Positions 43,513 to 54,985 of a stretch of 64,000 nt of DNA are shown one piece after another. Every line of letters starts with the position of its first letter. The first letter of the stretch is position 1. The translations under genes were made by a program, and so were the position numbers. Source of the stretch: Dactylis glomerata (taxonomy: Eukaryota; Streptophyta; Magnoliopsida; Poales; Poaceae). A model generated the notes under the pieces. It was not told the origin of the DNA. It was given only the letters and a program-made list of their open reading frames with translations, and did not search any database. The DNA lies in NCBI GenBank assembly GCA_007115705.1, contig QXEO01000411.1, forward strand, positions 2,418,001 through 2,482,000, in the 5' to 3' direction.

Positions 43513-44230
43513 TCAAGTATTATCAAATGAAGCATTAAGATCAACTGTTTCCTCAAGATCACCACTTACCACACTAGGCACTTTAGAAGTTCCCAAAGAT
43601 GATTCTACCTGCAAGTCACTCTTAGTTGAACTAAAAGTCTTACCAATCTTAAAAACATACTGTGGTTTGGGAACAGACACCTTGGGAACATACATAAATT
43701 TTTGCTCTTTTCCAACAAAAGCTTTCTCCTTCTTAAACTTAAGAGAAGAGAAAATTGAACTTAAAGTTTCCGTAGATTCCTCTAGTTTCCCAATCCTAAG
43801 GTTTTGACTATCAAGAGTAGTGCTAGCCTCTAAAGCGGTGATTCTCTTACCGATACTTTCTATCGATTCATTAACCTGGCTAGCGTTATCAAGGATATTT
43901 GGCAAACTTTTTTCTAAAGAGCTAAGATTTTCTAAAACTTTATCCAAAGTGACCTCAGTTTTAACAACATGAATAGGTGGTACTCCCACTAAACTTTCAA
44001 TTAAAGTGCATGCTTCAATAGCGGGTACCAAGAAAATTACCTGCTGCAAAAGTATCAAGAACGTACCTATTCCAACTAGATATACCAACATAAAAATTTC
44101 TAAGGAGGATCATGGTAGAATGCTTCTTCGTACACCTATGATGAGCATTGCTAATACGGTACCAAGCATCTTTCAAACTCTCTCCCCCTTGTTGCTTAAA
44201 AGTACGAACCTCAACTTCAGGATTACTCAT
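43513..44230 (-). pseudogene. gag: Athila-like gag remnant in the second element
   Basis: Minus-strand start MSNPEVEVRTFKQQ at 44230, followed by GGESLKDAWYRISNAHHRC and a block with YVLDTFAAGNFLGT. These match the capsid-type gag core of Athila-like elements (ESLK-W-R pattern, then an AAG-F-L phrase). A frameshift near 44015-44035 moves the frame; the second part continues PAIEACTLIESLVG and a coiled-coil-like Ser/Leu-rich region to a stop at 43513. No zinc knuckle, protease or RT follows. Confidence 0.6.
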
Positions 44231-44391
44231 TCTAACAAGCCTAAAAGCAAGTAAATAAAAGCAACTATAAAGGAAACTAATTTTTTTGTATTTTTTTATA
44301 AAACGATGCAAGCAAAAATAAAGTAAATCAAAACAATGTACAAAGTAAAAGATTGTGCGTGCGAGACTTCCCTTGCAGAAGTCTTCTCTCT

Positions 44392-44408
44392 CCCTGACAA
44401 CGGCGCTA
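44392..44408 (-). promoter_or_regulatory. Mutated primer-binding site, second Athila-like element
   Basis: ccctgacaacggcgcta on the plus strand; differs from the intact site at 27819-27835 at two positions. Confidence 0.6.
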
Positions 44409-44432
44409 GAAAACTTGTTGTTGGTGCGGTAT

Positions 44433-46045
44433 TGATGATGTAAACGACCGACCAGTTGGGAACCCCAAGAGAAGGTGTGATGAGCATAGCAGCAAGTTTT
44501 TCCTCAGTTATGAAACCAAGGTAATCAATCCAGTAGGAGAGAGCCAAACTTAAGAAGGTGATGCTTGCTAGCTTCGCGACACTCTGAATGGCGCCAGACA
44601 ACTTGCTGGTGCGTAGGAGCTTCTTCACCTAGCAGCAACGTGAAACCTGCACATAACACAAACAAATACTTTGCTCCCAACTTTCGATGAGGGTGTCAAT
44701 CTCACCGGTTTGCTGTAAACAAAGAAATGAGTGTATCGAGTGGTAATTGGATAATAGTAATGCAAGTAAAGTAAACAGTACGAGTAAAGTAAAATGGTGT
44801 AACAATGTAAAGGAAATTGGACCAGGGTCCACAGTTCACTAGTGGTGTCTCTCCATAAGATAAAAAGCACATGCCGGGTAAATAAATTACAGTTGGGCAA
44901 TTGATAGAGTAAAGATAACGTGCATACATCACGAGGATCACTATGAGGCTTACTCTGGGCATTACGACAAAATACATAGACCGCCATCCAACTACATCTA
45001 TGACTAAAAATCCACTTGCGGGGAATCGTCCGAGGACCCCTTGAGTATTATGTTGTGAACAACAGATAATTGCATTAAGCAAAGTGCGTAATGTGAACAA
45101 AGCAAATATCCTTAGACACAAGAATATTGTTTTCTCCCTAGTGGCAACAGCACATCCACAACCTTAGAGGTTTATCTCACTGCCCCAGATTAAACAGAGG
45201 TATGAACCCAACTATCGAGCATAAATACTCCCTCTTGGAGTTACTAGCATGTACTCGGCTAAGATAGCTACTAGCAACGAAAAGCATGCAAGATCATAAA
45301 CAACATAGAGATAACATAAGATATAATTTAGCACATCAACTTAACATAGTACCAATACTCATCGGATCCCAACAAACACAACATGTATGATTACATAAAG
45401 ATGATTATGATCATGTAGGGCAGCTCACAATATCTAAACATGAAGCACATGGTGGAGAAGACAACCATCTAGCTACTGCTATGGACCCATAGTCCAAGGT
45501 AGACTACTCACACATCACTCCGGAGGCGACCATGGTGGTGTAGAAGGCCTCCGGCAGGGTGCCGGGAAGATCTCCTGGATCCTCCCGATCTCGCGACAGT
45601 GATGGCGGTGGCTTGCAGTATGTTTCTGGGAAAAGGATCTGTCCCTTAGGTTTTTCCCGTCGAGGGATCTTTATAGGCGAAGGGGCATCGTCAGGAGGTG
45701 GACCAGGCGGCCTCACCATGGGTGGGTGCGGCCAGGGGCTGGGCCGTGCCCCCCTGTGGTGTGGCTGGCCTCTGGCCCCTCTCTGTCTCATCTTTGGACT
45801 TTGCGAAGCTTCAGTAAAAATAGGAGGTTCGGCTTTTGTTTCGTCCAATTCCGAGAATATTTTCTGTGTAACTTTTCTGAAACACAAAAATAGCAGAAAA
45901 CAGGGAACTGGCACTGGGGCATCTTGTTAATAGGTTAGTTCCGGAAAATGCATAAAAACGCCACGAAGTGTAATAAAACACTAAGCAAATGGTGAAAGAA
46001 CAAGCATGGAGCATCAAAAATTATAGATACGTTTAAGACGTATCA
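44433..46045 (-). mobile_element. 5' LTR of the second Athila-like element
   Basis: About 1.6 kb, start approximate, ending gacgtatca at 46045 (TGATACGTC on the minus strand). TATA box (minus strand) at 45669-45676. All short frames are LTR noise. Confidence 0.75.
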
Positions 46046-47735
46046 AGCATGGGCATTGCCAAGTTAGAACCTCGTCAAGTGTGGCCTTGTTTTCAACCCC
46101 GAGCCCAATAAACACGTCGGGGCCCTTTTGGGAGGCAGGTTGGGGGCAGCGGTGGAGATGTTCTCATATGTTCAGTTTTCTAGGACAAACCCAAAAAATA
46201 TGAGGGCGCCTGCAACCCGGTCAAAGATCTCTTGACACTTAAATTTCATCCCAAATGTCACTTGACCGACATCGGAGTTGCCGGAATCCGGCCAAATTCT
46301 ACCATAGAGCTTTAACTTTTATCAAAATTTTGTCAATCTTTATCGACCAGATCGATTCCTTCAATCTTTTGTCAAATTCTGTAGATGGTTGCGGCGTCCT
46401 CGTCGGGCTCTATTGGCGGCGGCAGTGTCCATGGAGGCGGCCTCCAAGCTCGAGGAGGCGTCAGCGCGGGCGGGCTCCGGTCTCGGGAGGCGGCGGCACG
46501 GGCGGGCTCCGGGATGTACGCAGGTAGCGCAGGCGGGCTCCGGCCGGTGATGCGAGGCCAGACGCATGCAGGCTCGAGGAGGACGGGCGGCGCATGGGGA
46601 GATTGAGAATGAGAAAACAAAAAAGGAGTGGGCCCTACCAAAAGATTCTTGTATGCAGTTTTGTTTACGTATCTAGTCTGCGAGACACAATTTTAATCGG
46701 CAAATAGTCGATGCAGGTCGGCCCGAACTAGTTTTTTGTAGGTTTGCGGATAGGGGGTGTGCTACAGTTGCTCTTAGCCCTTCGCCCCAAGAAAAATGTT
46801 TGTACTCCCTTTTCCTTTCCAACATCATATTTTTGTTCGACAAAAAAGGAAAAAATCACTCTCTATCTAAATGATAGAACCATTGGCATGGTACCTTTTA
46901 CATTGGTAAGTAAAATCCTGGTGAAGAGATCATGAGCAATGACATGATGACATCATCTCCACTTCGTAGCCCATCGAATTTTATTCATTTGAACTGTTCC
47001 GTTTGGCTGGACGCCGGCCTTGCTCTCTCTAGCGTGCGACCCATTCGGACAAACGCATTTGGTGTGACTCATCGGTCCACCAAATTTGAGTGATCTATGC
47101 ATCTAGACGGGCATGTGCGGACAAAGTCTGTGTCCTCTCGCGTGAGTCTAGGACCCGCATGGCAGTGACCTAATGGAGAGAGCTATGCTAGTCAAAAGCT
47201 AGTCGTGCCGCATGACGTCCTGTTGTGTTGCCTGCCGCAGCCACATCAATATCGGTGTTTCGGCCTCCGCAGCGACATCCAATGCCACAACCCCCTTTTA
47301 ACCAGCCACCCGCAGCCATCTTCTTCCACTCTCCTCCTCCCTCCCAAACCCCCACTCGTTAATATCACCACATGAGCCGCGCTAGGTAGGACATGGTCGG
47401 CGGCATTGAAGCAGGGGAGGGTGGCTTGGACTACCACCAGGCCATGGTCGTGGAGGAAGCCGTGGGGGTCGCTGCCAGAGCTCTTCACCGCCACTGGGGC
47501 GCGGCCATCGAGGAAGCCATGAGGGTCACGGCCAGAGCTCTACGCCGCCACCGTGCACCGCCTCCATGAGCTCATCGTGCACTTGTTGGAATGGTTGCAC
47601 ACAGCTTGGTTAGAAATTCACCCTACGGAAATCGAGCTCGGATTAATTGTCCGTTGACCACGTCAGACTATTGTGTGAGCGACTTGGATATGGATGAGCT
47701 CGATGTTGCTATTGCTCACACGTGTGGATAAAAAT
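46046..47735. other. Low-repeat DNA with GC-rich blocks, no confirmed gene
   Basis: Not similar to any other part of the window. A GC-rich block at about 46385-46610 contains a repeated gcgggctccgg motif (three copies) with open frames on both strands, none with a recognisable domain. A second GC-rich block lies at 47220-47580. It may be the remains of a gene-proximal region; MITEs follow at its right side. Confidence 0.4.
47393..47569 (+). CDS. Possible 58-aa small ORF with an internal 18-residue repeat
   Basis: ATG at 47393 (ATGGTCGGCGGC), stop TGA at 47567-47569. The product is Ala/Arg/Glu-rich. A 54-bp unit occurs twice with few differences, giving VEEAVGVAARALHRHW and then IEEAMRVTARALRRHR. 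No family is recognised. It could be a chance frame in GC-rich DNA or a fragment of a larger broken gene; nothing shows that it is expressed. Confidence 0.2.
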   Translation: MVGGIEAGEGGLDYHQAMVVEEAVGVAARALHRHWGAAIEEAMRVTARALRRHRAPPP

Positions 47736-47737
47736 TA

Positions 47738-47889
47738 CTCCCTCCGTTTACAAATATAATATGTTTTAGGTTTGTGAAGTAAATGTACCTAGACAAGTTT
47801 TAGTGTGTATATTCGAGTAAACCTACACACATTTCTAGATATATTTGATTCACAAAGCTAAAACATATTATATTTATAAATGGAGGGAG
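47738..47889. mobile_element. Stowaway MITE, 152 bp
   Basis: Begins ctccctccgtttacaaatat and ends with its inverse (terminal inverted repeats of about 31 bp with two mismatches), flanked by TA on both sides (47736-47737, 47890-47891). This is the standard structure of grass Stowaway (Tc1/mariner-derived) MITEs, which have no coding capacity and are moved by transposase in trans. Confidence 0.93.
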
Positions 47890-47998
47890 TAGGTCATTGT
47901 TGCTCCTCCCTCATACATGAACATGCACCCTACGCCGCTTCTCGTTTGTAAGATGAATTGCACTGCAATACATGTCTTAAATATCGATTTTGCTATTT

Positions 47999-48256
47999 CT
48001 TAGTAGACTGAGAAACAGCTTAGGGCTCAGTAGAATTCTAGACCATTAGATTTGCATCATGATTCATGCAATTGAGTTGCAAGCTGAGTTGCAACTGAGA
48101 TTTTTCAGTTGCAAGGGATGTTGCAACTAGGAACCATACATCTAGATCGTTGGATTGCTTCGTGATTCGTGCAAATAGTGAGTTGCAACATGAGTTGCAA
48201 TTGAGATGTGATGACGTCATTCTACTGAGCCATAAGCTAATGCTCAGTATACTGAG
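47999..48256. mobile_element. MITE-like element with ~38-bp terminal inverted repeats
   Basis: Left arm 47999-48036 and right arm 48219-48256 are imperfect inverted repeats (inner 20 bp agcttagggctcagtagaat with one mismatch). The interior is rich in gagttgcaa-type repeats. A perfect 16-bp palindrome, gctcagtatactgagc, lies at 48242-48257 at the right edge. No clear target duplication was found, so superfamily is not assigned. Confidence 0.6.
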
Positions 48257-48311
48257 CCCTAGACAGACCCCTTAAATATTGAATAATTAAAATTCACGCT
48301 AGTGTAAAATA

Positions 48312-48380
48312 CTCCCTTCGTTTCATAAAACTTTGATGCTAAAATGGATGTATCTAGAAACATTTACGGAATGGAGGGAG
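48312..48380. mobile_element. Short Stowaway MITE, 69 bp
   Basis: ctcccttcg at one end and tggagggag at the other, flanked by TA (48310-48311, 48381-48382). Much shorter than normal Stowaways, so probably an internally deleted copy. It lies 16 bp from the copia insertion. Confidence 0.8.
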
Positions 48381-48391
48381 TAAGAATCGAA

Positions 48392-48396
48392 TAATT
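48392..48396. repeat. Target site duplication taatt, left copy
   Basis: taatt before the copia LTR (48397), matched by taatt at 56590-56594. Confidence 0.93.
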
Positions 48397-49419
48397 TGAA
48401 GCGAATATGCCCGAGAGGCAATAATAAAGTGGTTATTAACATATTCCATGTTTATGATAAATGTTTATTTCTCATGCTAGAATTGTATTAATCGGAAACA
48501 TTAATACATGTGTGATTAACTGATGATCAAGGTTTCCTGATCATGAACATTGGATGTTGTTAATAACGGGGTCATATCATTAGAAGAATGATGTGATAAA
48601 CACTCACACCCATAGTATGAATAGCAATACGATCAAGTCATCAAGTTTCATTGATATATCAAACTCATACGAAATAGTTCTAATCCTCATACCATGAGAT
48701 CATGTTAATCACTGATACCGGAAGAGTGCTTTGATGATATCAAACATCACACCATAACAGGGTGATTATAAAGGTTGATTTGGGTATTCTGAAAATATTA
48801 GTTGAGGCTCATGGATCAAGAGTGGAATTTGTCCGACCCGATGACGGGAAGATATTCGCTGGGCCCTTCTCGGTGATATTGCATTGGAATCGCTTGCAAG
48901 CATGTGACTAGGTCACGGAAATGCATTATCACGGAACGAGTAAAGAGACTTGTCGGGAACGAGATCGAACTAGGTATGGTTGATACCAAATGATCGGATC
49001 TCGGACAAGTAATAATATCGCGAGACAAAGGGAATTAACTATGTTCGTTATTGGTTCACACGATCACTAGTTCATCATTGAGTAAGTGGGAGTCGTCATG
49101 GATTTCTAGATCCTGCTGATGATTATTGATCAGAGAGGAGTCTCGATCATGTCCACGTTATTCATGAACCGTAGGGTGACACACTTAAGGTTTGCCATCG
49201 TTTTTTAGTGGATACGATACTCCGATCAAATTACAGGACAGCATGAGGGTTGTTTCAGAAAAGCGCCGAAACTATTTTGGTATATCAAAATAACTCAAGG
49301 GGGTTTTTGTTAATGTTTGTTAATTGATTGAATTAACAAATATTAAAGAAATAAAAATGTTTTATTAATTCAATTAGTGTGAGTTTTAATTAGCATGAAT
49401 GTCATGCAAAAATAAAATG

Positions 49420-49479
49420 GGGGTTACCACCATGAAGAGGGGGTTACCACCATGAAGAGGGGGTTACCACCATGAAGAG
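49420..49479 (+). repeat. 20-bp tandem repeat upstream of the LTR TATA box
   Basis: Three units of ggggttaccaccatgaagag, followed by a related ggggctgccacc. The last unit ends about 20 bp before the TATA box. The same array is present in the right LTR (about 56017-56077). Confidence 0.9.
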
Positions 49480-49498
49480 GGGGCTGCCACCTCCTCTC

Positions 49499-49508
49499 CT
49501 ATAAAAGG
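49499..49508 (+). promoter_or_regulatory. TATA box of the copia LTR
   Basis: ctataaaagg, bordered by tcct and agcc; conserved in the right LTR. Confidence 0.75.
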
Positions 49509-49993
49509 AGCCTTCTTCTCCCTCTTCACACACTTCTTGATCCCCTCCCTTCCTCCCAAAGTTGCTGCCCTAAATCCATCTTGGCTTAGCGAAGCTCTGC
49601 CGGATTGTTAGTTCGAGATTCACACACTTGGAGAAGTGAGTGTTGGAGTGTCCGGCAGATCCCTTCTTCCGCTGCACCGCTGAACCGAGGGCGTGGAGGA
49701 GACGACGACAAGCCGTACGTGTGACCGAGTATGGGGGCGCCGCCGGTTGTGGCGCCGTGTACACGATCTCGAGATCGTCAAATGAACCACTACATCGACT
49801 ACGTCAAGTGAACGACTACGTCGACTATGTGCGTCTTCGTCGAGTCTCCATCAGCAATGTTTGTGTGGGAACGTAATCCCCGCTACCGGAATTCGAGGGT
49901 TAGTCTCCGTTGCTACCATCTCATAGATGTTCTTGGCTAGTTTTGTGTTCATGCGTAGGAAATTTTTTGTTTTCTATGCTACGAACCCATCAA

Positions 49994-50006
49994 TGGTATC
50001 AGAGCC
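49994..50006 (+). promoter_or_regulatory. Primer-binding site of the copia element
   Basis: tggtatcagagcc, one base after the left LTR; initiator tRNA-Met type. Confidence 0.9.
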
Positions 50007-53000
50007 ATCTCTATGCGTAGTTGGTATGCACGATTAGAACACATGGAGATGTGGGCGTTGATGATCATGTTATTGCTATTTTTTGTATTTTGGATCATAG
50101 TGGCATAGTGGGATTGAAGCTGCCCGAGACTAACATTACGTGACCGCGTTCACGAGACTTGTCCCACACTTGACATGCTTCAGCATATGTGGCTTTGCGG
50201 GTGCACGTTTCTCCCACTATAGTTATGATCTATTTTACAAAGAGTTGTTAATAATATTTTTATCACCGTTGTGGTTACATGTTCGTAGGTAAGAATGGTT
50301 CTTCCTAGAAAGCCCCAAACCACGTAAAATATGCAAGACAAATTAGAAATGTCTAACTTGTTTTTACAGGGCATGTGATGTGATATGGTTAAATTGTTTA
50401 TGTTTCAAATTGTATGCAATGATCATTTTTGTAAGTTATAAACAACCGGCAGGAGCCATATGGTTGTCTTTTCATTTTTATGGCCTGCGTGCCAAATATA
50501 TATATCCAAGTGATATATTGTAATTGAGGAAGACAATTAAGGTGGCGCGCCATGGACCTTGGTGTTGCGCCGGTGGAATGATGGAGATCATGCCATGACG
50601 CACAAGATGGAGATCGAATGCGTGAAGGACCATATCATATTACATTATATATGCATGTGATGTTTATCCTTTTATGCATCTTATTTTGCTTAGATTTGAT
50701 TGCGCGGTAGCATTATAAGATGATCCCTCTCACATAAATATCAAGATAAAAATGTGTTCTTCCATAGCATGCACCGTCAAGAAAGTTCATCATTTCGAGA
50801 CACCACGTGATGATCGGGCGTGACAGATTCTATGTTCACATACGATGGGTGTAAGACAGTTTTACACACGCGAGTGCTATGGTTCTACTTAGCGAGCCTA
50901 GCATGTACAGACATGGCCTCGGAACATGAACCGAAAGGTTAAGCACGAGTCATATGGTTGACATGATGAAGATGGTGATGTTCGCCTTTGAAACTATATC
51001 ATTGCACGTGATGATCGGTTGCGGTATAGTGAATTTGGTTCGTGTAATCACATAAGAAAACTAAGAGGGATGTTGTTTTTAAGTGGAAGTTCACTTAGTA
51101 ATTTTGAATTATAGAACTCAATTTATCATGAACTAAATCAAAGTGAATTTGCATAGTTTGTTGTAGGCATTGGCATCCGTTTACTACCTTGCGATTAGCT
51201 ATAATTGAGATAATAGAACTATAGAATTCTGGATGTTAACTTTACGAACTGGTATCGTATTGTTTGAATGTCAATCTAAAGTTTAAAGTCCTATTGCTAA
51301 CTTTTAGCAAACCTTGGTTACTCGATAAAATTTAATAAGTAGTATTAAATCAAGAGTAACAATTCCAGTGTTAGGATCTAAGTATCACACTTGCCTCCAT
51401 AATCCTTGATATACAAAAGTTGTTTTTAGTATCAAGGTTATCTAGGAGCTGAAAGAATTGTTTCATAAACTATCATGTGTGGAAGATATTTTGATATCTG
51501 AAACAATGTTTGGTTGCAATGTGATAGAGTATAATTTAGTAAGACACATGTTCTCATATTATATGAGAATTTGCGAAGATTAGAGACGCTAGCCGTCTAG
51601 ATCTCCTAAAAAAATGTTTTTGGGAACTAGCATTATACTCACAATTCATCCTCATGAGCTATAGTAGCTTGATCATGAAAGTTGTCATGATAGGATGAAT
51701 ACAAGATGTCGGTAAAATGTTTACTACATTAATAGATTACTAAAGAATGGAATTTGGAAGAATGCCAAATATGTGATTATGGTGATCTACTTCAAAGTGT
51801 GAGTCCAAGGGTATTAGTGTTTGACTAATCATGCCTTGAACTATGTGCCATGTGAATGGCGCCACTATTGATGTTGATAGATTCTTCTAGAAAGGAAAAG
51901 AATTGCTAAAAGAGAATCCAAAATTTATTCTGGCGGAAAAGAAAAGACTGGAAATGTCCAGCTCAGGTATATAGAAGATATACATGTTATGGGTGTATTC
52001 GTTGCTTGTTAAAACAATGTGGTTCTTGGGTATTTGATACTAAATTGGTTGGTATGAACTGTCATATAGAACAACGCAATACAAGAACTACAATGGCCTA
52101 ATTAACTAGCAAATGAATATGGGATGATTCTCATCGAAAACAAATAAAGTGTTATTGTGTTTCGTTGATTAAACCTAGCCTTCAAGATTTTTTTTAATTG
52201 TCATTTTGTTCAGGTATTATGAGAACAATGGTTGTTCAAATTATTACCGCATTCATAAAAGATGGATGAACGCTTATCTTGTTGGAGAAATCACATACAT
52301 AACACTGATGCTAAAAATGTCTTACGACAAATAATTAGAAGATCACTTATGAGTGACACCACCGTTTAAATCATATTGGAAAGAAAACATGAAGGAACTC
52401 CATATTGATGGAATTCTGGAGCCTTTTGATTTTGAATCAATTGACACTTGTGAGAATTTTCTAGAGATGATTAAAGCTCCGTTCATAGGCCAAAGAAGAA
52501 CAGACGACTAACTTATTGGATATTGTACATGTTGATATATATAGTCCATTATGTGTAGCTGTGTGTGGTGAATTCTTGAACTTCATTTACTTTAACTGAT
52601 GATTTGAGTAGATATATGTGTGTATTTACTTGATAAGGAGGAAGCATGAAATATTTGAATATTGTTCAAAGTATTTCTAGATGAAGTTGAAAATCATTGT
52701 AACAAGAGAATAAAGAATTTATGATTTGATCATAAAGGAAGATATTTGAGTTACAAGTTTAGCAAACACCTAAAAGTTGAGGAATCGTTCCATAGACTTA
52801 TATTTCCCGAAACACCATAGGAGTATGGAGTGTTCGAGAGATGAAATCAAACTTTGTTTGACATCGTTGGATCAAAGGTGTCATCTATAAAACTGCCATT
52901 CTATTTTTAAAGATAAAGCTTTAGAGACTACCGCTTTTACACTAAAAAGAGCGCCATCATGATCCGTTGAAATGACACCATATGAGTTATGGCATGGGAT

Positions 53001-54972
53001 AAAACCCAAGTTGTCTTTTCTAAAATTTTGGAATGCTAGGCATATGTAAAATGCTTACAACCAAATTCGGATAAATGCGTCTTTGTAGGTTATCCCAAAG
53101 TAACTGTTGGGTATTCCTCCAGAACACCTAAGACAAAAGTGTTTGTCGCTGAAAACATCAAGTTTCTTGAGAAGGAATTTTTCGTAAAAAGTTAAGTGGG
53201 AGGACAATAGAACTTTGATTGGGTTATTGAACCTAAGCTATATGTGCTGAGTAGCGCAGCGCCGGGAAGTGTCCCGGAGGCGGCCAAGATGTGCATGGTT
53301 GTCGTAACTCAAAGGTTGTGGTCACATAGATCTAAGTTCCTATTGAACCGCGTGAGTCAGATAACAATCAAATAGTTAGATTTGAGAATAGATCATTATT
53401 GTTTGACAATAATGAACCAACTACATGAAAAGAACCGATGATGGGCCCTGACTCCGTCAAATGGCTAGAAGCCATAAAATCCGTGATAGTTCCATACACG
53501 AGAAACCAAGTTTCTGAACTTGGAAGACCCTCAAAAGGCATGAAGCCTAATGAACGTGTTAGGATCTATAAAGACAGACATGGATGTTTAACATCTATGA
53601 AATAGTCGACATATCGTTAAACTATTTACAATTATGTTCAATGAGTTGACTATGACAAGATTTGAACTTTCATAGCGATATTCTGTCTGGACGGATTACT
53701 GTAGCAACCACCACATATGCCAAGTTTGGTATATGTTAGTTGAACAAATAAGACAACATTCTTCTAATAGAATGGTTACCTAGGACATGTACATGACATG
53801 GTCCAATGGGTTTTGTAAATTCAAAGGATGCTAAAAGGCATGCAAACTTCAATGGTTGAAGTAAGCATCGCGGAGTTGGAATATTCACCGTGATAAAATA
53901 ATTAAAAGGTTTAGTTTTATCAGATACGATGAATATGCTTGCATTTGCAAGAAAATAAGTGGGAGCGTTGAGACATATTTTTCAGTACATTATGTAGAAG
54001 ACATATTGTTAATTGAAATGATGTATCTTTTATTGATATAGGTTAAGACTTTCATTAAAATTAGATTTCAATGAAAGACTTAGGCAAAAAAAATATTGGG
54101 TCTCGATGTCTATAAAGATAGATCGAGGTGCCAATATGGTTATGCCAACATACATAGATGAAATATTGAATGAAGTTTAATATGGAAACAACGAGAAAAG
54201 TTCTTGCCGCATGGAAGAGGTTGAAACAAGATTCAGGTGTTTTTGACACTTGATAAGTGAAGCCACATGAATGATTTGATCGATCATGTATACCGTGATA
54301 TGTACATATCCAGATATGTCCTATGCTCTAAATGTTATGAGCATATACCAGAGTGATAAATGTCATAAGATGATCACTGGACAATAGTAAGGATATCCTT
54401 ATATGCTTTGGAAGGACTAAGGATATATATTATGTATGATGAAGTGACACATAGTTCATTGTAAAGTGTTACATTGATACTAAGTTTGTCACAAGATACA
54501 AATTAAGTTTATCTCAATTTTAGCTATGTGTTTAGGTGGCATAATGTAATGGAAGGAAGTTCCATAATGGATTTGGATGAGTTCCAAAGTTAAGACATTG
54601 TGATGGATTCTACAACAAAGGTTGAGTATATGGCTGATTTAGAAGTAGCAAAAGAGGGCATTTGTGTCAAGAAGTTTGTTATCAAACTAGGTGTAGTTCC
54701 AAGTGGGCTATTACTATGAAGATCTATTGTGTGACAATAGTGACAACATAATTTTAGCTAAAGGAACTAAGGTCTCACATAAGGACCAAATTTATACCCA
54801 ACTATCTCATTTGAGAATGAGTGATACGTAGAGACGCAAAAACATGCAAATACACACAGAACTGAAAGTGTCAGATCTGGAGATCAGATTAACCACATGC
54901 AACGCGTATGGATAACACGTGAATGCCATAAGTGTTATATACGCAAGTATCAACTAGATTATTGACTCTAGT
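50007..54972 (+). pseudogene. Copia gag-pol remnant with many stops
   Basis: No frame longer than about 60 codons survives, but remnants appear in the expected order on the plus strand. Integrase-region phrases lie near 52515-52600 (DIVHVDIYSPLCVA, FLNFIYF). TPYELWHGIKPKLSFLKFWN lies near 52978-53040. The RT entry lies near 53440-53530 (SVKWLEAIKSVI, YTRNQVSELG). Late-RT phrases lie near 54100-54310 (ILGLDVYKDR, SIMYTVICTYPDMSYAL). An RNase H-like tail lies near 54640-54800 (AKEGICVKKFVIKLGVVPS, DNIILAKGTK). The order gag-integrase-RT-RNase H is diagnostic of Ty1/copia. Damage is extensive; no functional product is possible. Confidence 0.75.
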
Positions 54973-54985
54973 GCAAGTGGGAGAC
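54973..54985 (+). promoter_or_regulatory. Polypurine tract of the copia element
   Basis: caagtgggagac-type purine-rich run directly before the right LTR (54986), the usual AAGTGGGAGA copia PPT. Confidence 0.8.

Larger units (their letters stand above)
40926..46045 (-). mobile_element. Second Athila-like element, minus strand, 3' LTR missing
   Basis: Internal sequence begins abruptly at gcgactagatacaaag, which corresponds to 24111 in the first copy. The 3' LTR and about 350 bp of internal sequence are therefore deleted. The rest is collinear with the first copy: non-coding region, gag remnant, a mutated PBS at 44392-44408, and a 5' LTR at about 44433-46045. The LTR is clearly diverged from the first copy, so it is an older or different subfamily member. 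Confidence 0.8.
48397..49992 (+). mobile_element. Left LTR of the copia element
   Basis: 1596 bp. It lacks about 53 bp found in the right LTR (at about 48516) and keeps about 44 bp lost from the right one (49312-49362). It contains a 20-bp tandem repeat and a TATA box. Confidence 0.9.

Noticed and set aside
46372..46641. Open frames on both strands in a GC-rich block
   Set aside because: Openness on both strands follows from base composition and the repeated gcgggctccgg motif; no homology recognised.
46941..47200. Possible DNA-transposon end (gacgggcatgtgcggacaaag)
   Set aside because: No inverted partner or target duplication could be found in the neighbouring sequence.
49420..49479. Regular 20-bp repeats resembling a CRISPR-type array
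   Set aside because: The units are directly adjacent without spacers and are duplicated in both LTRs of a plant copia element; they are promoter repeats.
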